NCBI GenBank assembly: GCA_947646735.1
Contig: CANTFK010000829.1
Location: 248,001-312,000 of the forward strand
Origin: Peronospora farinosa
Lineage: Eukaryota > Oomycota > Peronosporomycetes > Peronosporales > Peronosporaceae
Length of the DNA stretch: 64,000 nt
Direction of reading: 5' to 3'
Shown: piece by piece, positions 1 to 8,985 of the stretch
How the letters are laid out: each line of letters starts with the position of its first letter
How positions within the stretch are numbered: position 1 is the first letter of the stretch
The notes under the pieces: model-generated
Told to the model about the DNA's origin: nothing
What the model saw: only the letters and a program-made list of their open reading frames with translations
Database searches by the model: none
Translations under genes and position numbers: made by a program

Positions 1-34
1 CTCAGCAAATGATTTTTTTCGAAATGTTACTCAC

Positions 35-307
35 TTTTGCAGTCAAAAACCCGTCATTTTTACAGTGAAACACACTCATTAGTACGTGCGAGCAGGCGGC
101 GGTGCCTGGTTCATCATCACCGTCGTCGCAGTCGCAATATTCATCATTCACTCGATTGATTGGTAGATTCGTAAGCTTTCCACCCACAACACACGAGAAC
201 TCGGTGGTTTCATATTTCAACTGATCAGATGGAGCAACACCGTGGACATGCGTGGACGGGGTTACGACGGGAAGACTCAGCACAAGTAGAGCGCATACGA
301 TTCGCAT
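35..307 (-). CDS. PRKCSH: Glucosidase II beta subunit, first exon only (partial)
   Basis: The predicted protein starts at the ATG at 307 and opens with a signal peptide (MRIVCALLVLSLPVV). It then shows the cysteine/acid-rich LDL-receptor class A-like motif CDCDDGDDEPGTAAC, which is typical of the N-terminus of the glucosidase II regulatory subunit. That subunit retains the catalytic alpha subunit in the ER and helps trim glucose from N-glycans. The exon ends at a good donor (AAAG then GTGAGT, read on the minus strand), and the intron runs off the left edge of the window. Only about 91 codons are visible, so the mannose-6-phosphate-receptor-like C-terminal domain cannot be checked. Confidence 0.82.
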
Positions 308-499
308 TATTGTAAATAATAATTCAAAAATGTTGCAAAGATTTTCGGAAAAAGTGAAATTTAGTGTTGATTAATTGCTGAAAAGATGGAAAATTGCAAT
401 TAAAAATACAATTGCAATTTAGTCCAGACTATTTTCCTAATGCTGCTACTCCACTCAATTACCGACTGGCTATTACGAACATCGATTGCTGCTCAAGTT

Positions 500-577
<78 letters not shown>

Positions 578-613
578 CGCAGCCACGCAGCAACAATTAA
601 CGTCAGGACTATC
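308..613. other. Divergent intergenic region with CT tract
   Basis: This gap separates the start of the minus-strand glucosidase II beta gene from the start of the plus-strand RRM gene, so it should hold both promoters. The only distinctive structure is the long CT tract at 505-574. I see no further open frame that looks like a gene. Confidence 0.6.
505..574 (+). repeat. (CT)35 microsatellite
   Basis: This is an uninterrupted run of 35 CT units ending about 39 bases before the ATG of the RRM gene at 614, so it probably lies in that gene's promoter or 5' UTR. On the opposite strand it is a (GA)n tract. Such pure tracts usually vary in length between strains. Confidence 0.97.
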
Positions 614-1360
614 ATGGTGAATAAGAAGATTGAAGCGCAATTACAGAAACTACAAGGTGACGAATGGGACTCGGACAGCGAGAGCGAAACGACGGCCGCT
701 GCGACTTCCACCTTTGATGCCACTAATGATTTTGTAAAGCTCCCTACAGCCGCAGAGGCCATGGCTAGCGTCACAGAGATTGATGGAAAGAAGCGCAAGA
801 GTAAGATGCAGCGTAAGAAGGAAGTTGCCGAGCTGTCCAAGCGGCAGAAGGATGAGAAGGCCAAGAGTCAGCCGTCCAATGTTATTTATCTCGGGCGTGT
901 CCCTCACGGTTTCTACGAGAAGGAGATGATGGGATTCTTTAAACAATTTGGTGTCGTCCGTCGTGTGCGGCTTTCTCGCAATAAGCGCACGGGAAACTCG
1001 AAACATTACGCTTTCATTCAGTTTGATGAGCCCGAGGTGGCGCAGATTGTGGCCAATACAATGAACAAGTACCGACTGTTTGACCACACGCTTTCGTGTC
1101 ACGTTGTTCCGTCACATGCTGTCCATGAACGCATGTTCGTGGGTGCTAACAAAGAGTTCAAGCCTCTGCCTCGACAGGCCATTAATCGCAACCGTCACAA
1201 TGCTGAAAAGAGTTACGAGCAGATGGTGGTCAACAACAAGCGTCTTGTGACTAAGGAGCGACAGAAACGCAAGGTGCTCAAAGCGCTTGGTATCGATTAT
1301 GAGTTTCCTGGATACGAGGCGCAAATGCCTGCCAAGACGCAACATATAGCTTTTACGTAA
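614..1360 (+). CDS. Nucleolar RRM protein, NIFK/Nop15 family
   Basis: This intronless 248-aa protein has one RNA recognition motif at about residues 89-165. RNP2 is seen as VIYLGRV and RNP1 as KHYAFIQF. Ahead of it lies an acidic, then very lysine-rich stretch (about 15-87). The block after the RRM, with a conserved VGAN and a basic tail, matches the layout of NIFK (human) and Nop15 (yeast). Those proteins act in the nucleolus in assembly of the large ribosomal subunit. The start ATG lies in ATCATGG, a good context. BRX1, another 60S assembly factor, lies 25 kb away in the same window. The family call is from recognition of the motif pattern; a search would settle the exact orthologue. Confidence 0.85.
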   Translation: MVNKKIEAQLQKLQGDEWDSDSESETTAAATSTFDATNDFVKLPTAAEAMASVTEIDGKKRKSKMQRKKEVAELSKRQKDEKAKSQPSNVIYLGRVPHGFYEKEMMGFFKQFGVVRRVRLSRNKRTGNSKHYAFIQFDEPEVAQIVANTMNKYRLFDHTLSCHVVPSHAVHERMFVGANKEFKPLPRQAINRNRHNAEKSYEQMVVNNKRLVTKERQKRKVLKALGIDYEFPGYEAQMPAKTQHIAFT

Positions 1361-1787
1361 GGAAGGGAGATTGATATTGCGGATGGAATACACAGTCAGC
1401 TAGTCGCCAAGTGATGCAGGCTCATTGTTGTTTAACCTTTTACTACTAGAAAGCTTTCATGTATTTTTATCTTCTAGCCTCGATGAATCGATCGTGTTTT
1501 GTGTAAATTTGCTGCTATCGCTTATTTTATTCCTATTTTCAAGACGTTAAAAGCCACGATATAGAGTCCGACATTTACAGTATTAATCACTATCAAAAAT
1601 AGAGAAAAAAAGATACTAGATAATGCCACAAAAATGACAGAAAATATATACAAAAATATTACGACGTATACTATACGTATGGCATGACAAATGAGCTTCT
1701 ATGATAAAAATAAAATCGAGTCGAGACTGAAAGTTTATTTAAACCAATCGCGTAAATTAAAATATTATCTCACTAAAAAAAAAACTT
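1361..1787. other. AT-rich intergenic region
   Basis: The stretch is strongly AT-rich from about 1540 onward. It contains an interrupted palindrome at 1664-1678 (ACGTATA, one base, TATACGT) and a CCAAT box at 1744-1748. No gene is apparent. Confidence 0.5.
1744..1748 (+). promoter_or_regulatory. CCAAT box upstream of HTH-SDR gene
   Basis: CCAAT lies 40 bases before the start codon at 1788. Similar boxes precede several other genes in this window. NF-Y binds such sites in many eukaryotes; its use here is inference. Confidence 0.3.
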
Positions 1788-3189
1788 ATGGGCAAGTGGT
1801 TAGCAATTGAGGAAAAGTACCAGCTTATAGTCAAGCATCGTAATCATCCTGGATTATCCCAAGTAAAGTTGGCTCAATGGGCCTTGACTGCGTTTAACTT
1901 GGAACGTGCTCCATCTGCCAACACGATTAAAAAAATTCTTCAAACAGCTCAAGAAATTGAACATAAACATCGTCAGGGAATCACAAAAAGAGGACGTAAC
2001 GTTGTAAGTCCTGAGCTGGAGACGGCACTTGAAAGATTTGTGGAAGTTTGTGGGGTTCAAGGCGTTCGTCTTTCTCGTAAATTATTGGTACAAAAAGCAC
2101 AGGAGTTATTGGCTGAGCTGCCACCTGCAAGGCGTCCAAAATTGGGATTGTCTGTGGGCTGGATGACCAACTTTATGACAAGACATGGCCTCCGATTCCG
2201 GCAATTTCGACGTCGACGAGACGATGACAAGATGCTGACAGACGGTACAGGCGCAGAGGGAATGGTGCAGAGAAATGTGACAGATGTGACGGACCATTTA
2301 GCTCTAGCACGAGACAACCACGGGAGACAAAATGTTCTTGTAGATACTATAGTTTGTGTGAATACGAGCGAGACGGAAGGTAGACAAGAGAATGTGAAGA
2401 AAATAGTGCTGATTACAGGTGCTAGTAGAGGTATTGGATTGACTTTTGTGAAGCATTATACGAAGGAAGGATGGAATGTGATTGCTGCAGTGAGAAATAT
2501 GGACAAAGCACAAGAGGTACGCAAGAAGACTTTTTGATAATTGTGCTTTGTTTGTTGTGATAGAGGAAACTGATTTGTGCGACTTTGTCGTGTGTTTGAT
2601 TCCTTTTTTATACTTACAGCTCATAGCTGTATGTCCATGGAAGCTGGTCACTTTGGATGTAGCGAAGCAGCAGTCGATTGAAAGGATGGCAAATATGCTT
2701 ACCGGAGTTCATGTTGATCTTTTGATTAACAATGCCGGCGCGTCTGGACTCTTTAACTTGGATGAGACGACAGTGGAGGACTGTTTACTTCAGTTTCAGG
2801 TGAATGCCATAGGTCCCTTGCTCGTGACACGCGCGCTGTTACCGAACTTGCGACTAGCGGTGAGTTTGAGAGGGTGCGCCTTTGTCGTCCAAATTACTTC
2901 GCGTATTGGCAGCATCTCAGACAATAGTTCTGGTGGGGCTTACGCGCATCGTGCATCGAAAGGTGCATTAAATGTGTTTACGAAGAGCTTGGCGATCGAC
3001 TTGGAACCGCAAAATATTGGATGTTTGCTGCTGCATCCAGGCAACGTAAATACTGCGTACAACAATTACAATGGCGCTGTGGAGCCTGAGGAAAGCGTAG
3101 AGAGTATGGCTCGTCTTATCGCTCGTGCGAAAATTGGAGATCCGATGCAGCTTCTTCACTTTGGTAAAGGAGATATTATTGACTGGTAG
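1788..3189 (+). CDS. Tc5/CENP-B-type HTH fused to short-chain dehydrogenase
   Basis: Two exons, 1788-2516 and 2620-3189, join in phase 0 (GTACGC donor, TTACAG acceptor, 103-nt intron) to give 432 aa. Residues about 1-140 resemble the paired DNA-binding helix-turn-helix modules of CENP-B and pogo/Tc5 transposases, with the second module ending W-x(3)-F-x(2)-RHGL. After a polar linker, residues about 204-432 form a Rossmann-fold short-chain dehydrogenase: GASRGIG nucleotide loop at 211-217, INNAG near 279, and a catalytic-region segment ITSRIGSIS. The usual YxxxK pair reads H353-RAS-K357, because the Tyr codon is CAT. The fusion lies within exon 1, with no intron or stop between the domains. 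It may be a host gene that captured a transposase domain, or the reverse. I know no function for the combination. Confidence 0.72.
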
Positions 3190-3203
3190 AGGACCTACAA
3201 TTC

Positions 3204-3803
3204 TCATGTGAAATAACGAATCAAGCCCCTATGCCGAGGTAGATTCCATCCTTTTGCTACACTGTCACGAGTGACTTGAACAGTTGTGAAGCTTGTGATC
3301 CATTCTTGCATTGCATGTGGCATCTCAACAGCTTTGTGCTCTGTATCATCCCACAGCAGCAGCTTCTTCTCATCCCTCGCTTTTCTCGTCATCTCGGCTA
3401 TCGTGCCGTATCTGTCCACGAGGTGATTGAGAAATTCTTGTGGTGGCTTCACGTGATGGTGACTTACATAATGCCAATAGCCTTCTGGCCAGCAGTAAAC
3501 ACCATCGGTCAGTGTACATGCACCCATGATTCGAGGTTGCTCTAGCGCCAACGTGCAGGTCGAGAATCGACAGAAACTGTAAGCGAGCTCGTGGCTCTCA
3601 ATAAAAGCACGGGTAAGGTACCACTCGATCGTCTTTAGTAAATCGGGATCACAATCTGCGAACCAATTGTCGTCGACCAACAGAAGCGGATTGGGGCGGT
3701 TAAAATCCAAGGGATTGTCGTGCAGCAGTTCTTCCTTTGAACACCAGAAACCAAGCTCTTCCAGCATTTTTCCCGTGTTGAAGACCGTTTTTCTAATGGA
3801 CAT
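3204..3803 (-). CDS. Conserved-looking hypothetical protein
   Basis: This is a 199-aa intronless open frame with an ATG start (MSIRKTVFN) and composition typical of a real cytosolic protein. It is rich in Trp, Cys and His, including a WPEGYWHYVSHHHVKPP segment near residues 110-126 and a LVDDNWFADCDPDLLKT segment near 42-58. I do not recognise the family. No signal peptide or membrane segment is visible. Its stop codon is only 14 bases from that of the convergent HTH-dehydrogenase gene, so the two transcripts must overlap at their 3' ends. The frame is long and uninterrupted for a non-gene, but coding status is inferred. Confidence 0.62.
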   Translation of the reverse strand: MSIRKTVFNTGKMLEELGFWCSKEELLHDNPLDFNRPNPLLLVDDNWFADCDPDLLKTIEWYLTRAFIESHELAYSFCRFSTCTLALEQPRIMGACTLTDGVYCWPEGYWHYVSHHHVKPPQEFLNHLVDRYGTIAEMTRKARDEKKLLLWDDTEHKAVEMPHAMQEWITSFTTVQVTRDSVAKGWNLPRHRGLIRYFT

Positions 3804-3952
3804 GATTGGTCGTACGATACCCGATAAACGAAGCTAAGGCGGTGTTTTTCTTTGACGACCGCTTGTGTCCACCCATCATTAGAAGACCACGTAATCGAAG
3901 CCAACAACTCAACAAATGCGAAAAAAATCAGCCGGTAGATCCTCAAGCCAAT

Positions 3953-4411
3953 ATGTTCACCAACCTAAAGAACATCAAGTAAAGCGTAGAGTCCATCCGA
4001 TCAAAATACGCTAGGAGAAGAAGGCCTACAGAGCGAGTCATCTTGATTTATTCGAAGCTCGTGATCGTCGATATCATGTACTTGTCCATCGGTTCGGCGA
4101 ATTGGAATCGCCGTAGTCTGACTTTAGACTTAGAACTCAAAGCTGAAGTGGTGGACGGCGACACGGTAATGTCTCGAAAAGGGGTAATTGTGGGCAAGTA
4201 TCAATGTCCCTTCCGTATTCGAAAGTTTCAGGAGACGACGGGTTTGAGTTACAAGAAGCTGAATACCATGACGTTCATTGAGACTGCAGACCAGCTACGT
4301 CTTGCGGTGACTATTGAATTGTCGATGTTGGCCAGAAATACTTTTCAGTGCAAGAATCATTTCTTTGTTATCACACGAGGCAATTCGAAAGATTATCTGA
4401 CAACCTGGTAA
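3953..4411 (+). pseudogene. Relic of a phospholipase D-like gene
   Basis: Translation shows the second catalytic HKD region of a phospholipase D-like protein: SKLVIVD followed by MYLSIGSANWNRRS, then a segment (FRIRKFQETTGLSY) that I associate with small oomycete PLD-like proteins. The motif histidine is tyrosine (TAT), so the HKD site reads YSKLVIVD. An in-frame TAA lies upstream at about 3980, and the N-terminal half with the first HKD motif is absent. Downstream sequence loses similarity before the stop at 4411. These breaks support a decayed copy and not an enzyme. Confidence 0.7.
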
Positions 4412-5218
4412 TGTGCACGTACAACGGTAGTAAAGTCACAAAGCGATGAACGGCCATGAAGCCTAAATCTGGAAGCACTCTACGGGTATGCGTGTGGTAC
4501 TGGCATGCATGGATGATCTGTTGCAGCAAAGACGTAGCTAGCAACTGCATGGACCGCTGGAATTTGATTGACGATGTAGACTGCAAAACTACGGCGAGAG
4601 TCGGAAACAAAGTGTTCATGTTTTTGTAAACTTTCGGCTTCGAGCGAACGCTCGATGGAAGGTTTTATTTGCGATGGAGCCTTAGTCAAAGCCCATGGAG
4701 ATTAGGTTCATCAAAGACGAACTTCATGATGCGATGGAAGTAACACCGACATCTTCGTCTAACGAAGAAACAAGTCCGTCACAACCTCAATCGCATTAGG
4801 TTTCGATGTCAATTAATCTTGCCCAAGCGAGAAAAGTAGCAAATAAGCTCAAGCTCTACAGGAAGATAGATCTTTATTCACAGCCGTCATGGCATTGACA
4901 ACGCAGGTCGTGACGACCTGTTCAGGCAACTTATTTCGAAGAATGACGTCAGACTTAGCTAATCATAGCTGTTGTAGACGGTGACACCACTGCAGAGCTA
5001 GGTGCTACGAGCCATACAGAAGTTGTCGCTTGCCACTTGTATGAACCATCTCAAGATTGGCTTTCTTTTCGCCATCACGGACACCATCGAAAAAGGTTCC
5101 GCCCACAAGATACTCGCGCATGAGCAAAAGCACAAGTACCAAAAGTCCAGAAGACATGTGTCAAGGGATACAATGAAGAGATGAATGTTTTGCATCAACA
5201 TATTTCACCGTATTGACT
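4412..5218. other. Gene-poor stretch with possible coding relics
   Basis: No intact gene is visible. Short frames with protein-like composition occur on the plus strand near 4700-4900 and 5010-5180, but each is broken by stops and I cannot assign a family. Together with the PLD relic just upstream, this suggests a locus where older genes have decayed. Confidence 0.35.
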
Positions 5219-6910
5219 TCAAAAGTATCGGATCGCGCCACCTTTCTGAAGCCATTTGCGCAGAGCGTTATGGCGTACGAGTAGAACACCGGAGTTAGTC
5301 GGATGTATTGAGGGCCAAAGTGGTGGTCGACTGGACTTGGTGAGCAGTTCCGTGATTTCTTGCCTCAGCACCGGCTTCATGAACGTTTGGCTACGTTTGC
5401 CAACACCCGTGATGATACGAATGTTTTGCAGTGGGGTGTTACTCGCAAGAGAGGTGTCGCTAATACATTGTTGGGAGCGCGAGATCGCATCGAAAGCTGA
5501 CACGACCGCACACTTTGCTACACCGCGAGAGAATGTGTGCAAGTCAATCTCAAATCCGTCTTTCAATCTCCACGGAGTCTTTTGGATGATATTTTCATCC
5601 AGCACGCGTTTAAAAATTTGACGCGCTGCTGTGAATAGCCTGAATTCATCCAGGGTATCGATCAGTGTTGAAGCATGGCCAATATTATGAAGGTCTATTG
5701 TGTGAAGCTGTTTCAGCACGACCGACAAGTCCTGCTTCAATTTTCTTTGCGGCTCTCTCGAAGACGTATTGGGCCGGGTAGCTCGATGTGGCCCAGCGTT
5801 CTTATCATTATTTGACTCACTAATTTCGTGAAGCTTGTGAAGCGCTCGGATCACAGCAGAGAAAGAGAGTGCATTAACCACTGGTGTCTGCAATTTGTTG
5901 CTTAGCCCGCTCTGATTGCGCGTTTGAGTCTCTAACATCGTATTGAACAGATCCAGCACATGTTGCCATTCACCACGCTTCTCCAGTTCCATCATGTAAG
6001 TCGCAAACGTGAAGTCGTCAGGTACAGCAGTCTGAGCTTCTTGCATTCGTGTAAAAATGCTCATCGCAACCTGCATGTTCGACGACGACCCTCGATTCAT
6101 TCGTCTATCCCCCTTCTTGCCATCCAGCTTAGTAGTTTCGCTACGGACTGCAGCAAGCAGAAACTGGTTGAACAGCATCGTGCTGGCATTTTCATGAGCC
6201 CAATCATTGTCAAGTTTACGGTAGATCTCCATTACGCGCTGGTTCTCATTGACACTCACAAGCGCCTGACACATGGCTGTCAGCGTAACTACATCCGTCC
6301 AAACCTCAGGAAACTTCTTTTCCACAAAGGCCATCGTTGTCAACAACGTCTCCTTTCGACGAGCTTTCGCTAATGTTAACATGAGCACCCGAAAGGCACG
6401 TAAAGTTGGTGTGATGTCTAACTGATGCATTTGTGCAATGACATCGTGCGTGCTGCGCCAATCTCCCTGTAACTTGAACACTGTGAGCAATGGGTCATAC
6501 ACACTACCCCGTGTCTTGTGTGTCGATTGGAATTGCTCGCCAAATTCTTCGTGCAGCTGCAGCATCATGTTCAATGCCCGCTCCGCTTTGCCCTTTCGAG
6601 CCCACGAACAGCAAATCTGCACGTGCGAGTTCAATGAAGCCACGACACCGCGCTTTTTTGCTTTATACACTGCATCCAGTGCTTCTCGAGTGCGATCACT
6701 CTGGGTGCACGCCTGAATGACGTTTTCGACGTCAGTGGCCAGCAATAACGTACTTGTGTCATTTGATTTGCTCTGGAAATCTGCCAAGACTTGACGCCAC
6801 TCCTGTGACAAGGAAGAAAATAAAGAGGTAGATTGCCAACATCCCACGAGAAGCTTCGAGTGCGTCTTGCAGTGCACTAATGGAGGCAGGAATCGACGTA
6901 TTTGATACAT
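5219..6910 (-). CDS. PPR-SMR protein, probably mitochondrial
   Basis: This is a 563-aa intronless protein. The first 30 or so residues are basic and poor in acids (MYQIRRFLPPLVHCKTHSK), as in mitochondrial presequences. Helical repeats of the pentatricopeptide type cover about 60-400, for example the repeating pattern of DVENVIQAC, SHVQICCSWARKGK and RAFRVLMLTLAKA. The C-terminal about 110 residues look like an SMR domain, with an IDLHTFSR motif and IRIITGVGKRS. PPR proteins bind organellar RNA; PPR-SMR proteins in plants act in organelle gene expression. An RNA target cannot be read from the sequence. Confidence 0.8.
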   Translation of the reverse strand: MYQIRRFLPPLVHCKTHSKLLVGCWQSTSLFSSLSQEWRQVLADFQSKSNDTSTLLLATDVENVIQACTQSDRTREALDAVYKAKKRGVVASLNSHVQICCSWARKGKAERALNMMLQLHEEFGEQFQSTHKTRGSVYDPLLTVFKLQGDWRSTHDVIAQMHQLDITPTLRAFRVLMLTLAKARRKETLLTTMAFVEKKFPEVWTDVVTLTAMCQALVSVNENQRVMEIYRKLDNDWAHENASTMLFNQFLLAAVRSETTKLDGKKGDRRMNRGSSSNMQVAMSIFTRMQEAQTAVPDDFTFATYMMELEKRGEWQHVLDLFNTMLETQTRNQSGLSNKLQTPVVNALSFSAVIRALHKLHEISESNNDKNAGPHRATRPNTSSREPQRKLKQDLSVVLKQLHTIDLHNIGHASTLIDTLDEFRLFTAARQIFKRVLDENIIQKTPWRLKDGFEIDLHTFSRGVAKCAVVSAFDAISRSQQCISDTSLASNTPLQNIRIITGVGKRSQTFMKPVLRQEITELLTKSSRPPLWPSIHPTNSGVLLVRHNALRKWLQKGGAIRYF

Positions 6911-7803
6911 TCCGTCCGCTTTATGATTATGTGCAGCGAAAAACAGGCGCTACACGCCAACCAACCATTAATGTTGACGTGGCTACATAGGGTGACAAGA
7001 AGTCTGCCTTGCCTGTCTTGAGCACAGAGTTGAAACGCTTCGTGTCGAGCACGAGCAAAAGTCTATGGACTGTTGGCAGATGTTCAGGTCGGATCAAGCC
7101 CAGCTCAACTGCACCAAAAATGGTCAGAAGAAAATGGTTACAGCAGAGCTGAAGGGGCAGAATCGCACGCAGGTGTCCTTGTCGTGCTTGAAAGGGCGCT
7201 CTAGTGATCGTATGCATCTCAATTGATACTTTTTGAACTTTCAGGAGATCGGCCAGGCAGGGAATTGTTCAGTCCAACGTCATGGAGCTCATGTTGAAAC
7301 GTCTGCGTTCGTCAAAAGTTAGAAAATAGCACTTGCCATCGGAAGAAAGTTCCTGCGGGGTAGCAAGCAATCAGTCAGTGGTCAACTGGTAATTGGCGAC
7401 AGCCGATTGAATAAACGTTCCGTGTCCCGAGTAGCAACAGCCCCGTCATGAAAGTTGGCAGCTGATCGAATCAGTTCTTGGAAGTACACGTGTATCATAC
7501 AGATTGTGCTACTGACCATGTCAACACCATCTTCGTCTAAATGTCAGAAGACATTCAGTACCTTTTGTTGGTCGGTCTTTACGGCTGCATGGCAGGCACA
7601 TCATGGAATCTAGTAGCACTCGTGCGTATCCATCTATCAAATAAAAAAACACCTTTCGATGTCTGCCATCTCGAACGAAGGTGCGAAAGAACACAACAGT
7701 TCAGGAGTCGGAAACGGGGACTAGTCCTTCTGAAATACTTGTCTAGCATACTGGCCACTTCTCATTCTACGTCAAGCCCCTCACTTCACTTTTCTTTTCA
7801 GGC
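6911..7803. other. Intergenic region between PPR and PX genes
   Basis: I see no gene that I can support. A 96-codon minus-strand frame (6927-7217) has no recognisable domain. A strong pyrimidine-rich acceptor-like sequence (CTTTTCTTTTCAG) ends at 7801, two bases before the PX gene ATG, so an upstream exon of that gene could lie here, possibly within the plus-strand frame 7541-7660. Confidence 0.4.
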
Positions 7804-8844
7804 ATGAGACTAAGCGACGCAATGTGCACCGCAAATTCACCCATGCGCTCAACGGCATCGACATGCAGCTCACTGGAAGAAGCGATGAGGCAATCGCTTT
7901 TCTCGGCTGACCCGTTCGAAAGGTCAGCCTCAAGAAGCCGAGAAACCCGAGCATCGGTAGTATCCGGACGAACAGGGAAGATTCCGAGGCTCCTTTGGCG
8001 CTGCAGCTCGTCAGCACGTAGTCTACTGTCGCGAGATCAAAGCAGTGACCACCCGATCAAGAGCAAAAGTCATGTACGGCGAAACACCGTCGGTTCTCTC
8101 TTTTCAACGACTCCAAGGTCCTCCACATCGACAACCACAGAGATTGGACCCTCGTGTCAATGCGCTACATCCCAACACAGACGGCTAACCACGGTTCTTT
8201 GGCGTGAGAACAGTGAGAAGCTGCAACTATTTCGTGACGAAGCGGAGTACTCGGATTATATATCTGCTCGCGTGACTGGGCAGCATTTTGAACGACCTGA
8301 GGATGGCGTCATTTTCTACGAGATCGAAGCACATTTGAGCAAGCAACAGTGGTGCGTGGCGCGTCGTTTCTCCGAGTTCCGACTACTTCGACAGCAGCTC
8401 ATCAAGCACTTTAGTCGAGGCAAACGTCGTCGTGAGCCGCGCTGTGCAATCTGCGAGAATGTGTTGGCTTCCATTATGGAAACTAGCTTCCCCTCGCGGC
8501 ATGTTTGGGGCTCACACCTCTTTTCCAATGCTTCTGGAGGTATACCCGAAACTGAGATCATCGAGGAGAGAAAGATGCGCTTTCAAGAGTTTATGGCCAT
8601 GTGTCTGGTCACTATTAGAAGTCTTCGCCAGCACATTCGTGTACTTCCAGATAGCACTACTTGCGAGATTAGTGTGGCCTTGAGAATGATGGAGGAGTTT
8701 CTTGGGTTGAGTTTTACGAGATACCTGGGGTTCCTTGGGGAACGTGGCATTGTCGACCAAATGTCGGAAACTATGAGACAAAGCCTTTCATTGCGACGAC
8801 GACAAGGAGAAATAGTGGTGCCCAACACCAGCTCAACCTGCTAG
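7804..8844 (+). CDS. PX-domain protein
   Basis: This 346-aa protein has a Ser/Arg-rich, probably disordered N-terminus (1-145) and a PX domain at about 153-310. The domain shows the RRFSEF motif at 187-192, which carries the Arg that contacts PI3P in the family, and the later FPSRHVWGS loop in place of the usual proline-rich loop. A CxxC pair (CAIC, about 214-217) sits in an insertion within the domain. PX proteins bind phosphoinositides on endosomes. An acceptor-like sequence immediately before the ATG means an upstream exon may be missing, so the N-terminus is uncertain. Confidence 0.75.
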   Translation: MRLSDAMCTANSPMRSTASTCSSLEEAMRQSLFSADPFERSASRSRETRASVVSGRTGKIPRLLWRCSSSARSLLSRDQSSDHPIKSKSHVRRNTVGSLFSTTPRSSTSTTTEIGPSCQCATSQHRRLTTVLWRENSEKLQLFRDEAEYSDYISARVTGQHFERPEDGVIFYEIEAHLSKQQWCVARRFSEFRLLRQQLIKHFSRGKRRREPRCAICENVLASIMETSFPSRHVWGSHLFSNASGGIPETEIIEERKMRFQEFMAMCLVTIRSLRQHIRVLPDSTTCEISVALRMMEEFLGLSFTRYLGFLGERGIVDQMSETMRQSLSLRRRQGEIVVPNTSSTC

Positions 8845-8985
8845 AAAAAAAGCGTCTAGACACGAGTAAGCTTGGAATACGAAACAACTGGATACGCTCT
8901 ATAAACTCAATGTGCCGTACCAATAGCACAGCAGCGTTAACTGCGGCGTGCCTCACCCAAGCGGCACAAAGCCGCTTGCTATGAT

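Noticed and set aside
394..600. Plus-strand open frame with a long Leu-Ser repeat
   Set aside because: It is the translation of the (CT)35 microsatellite; there is no coding evidence outside the repeat.
6927..7217. 96-codon minus-strand frame between the PPR and PX genes
   Set aside because: It has an ATG but no domain, no clear splice partner and no composition signal strong enough to call a gene.
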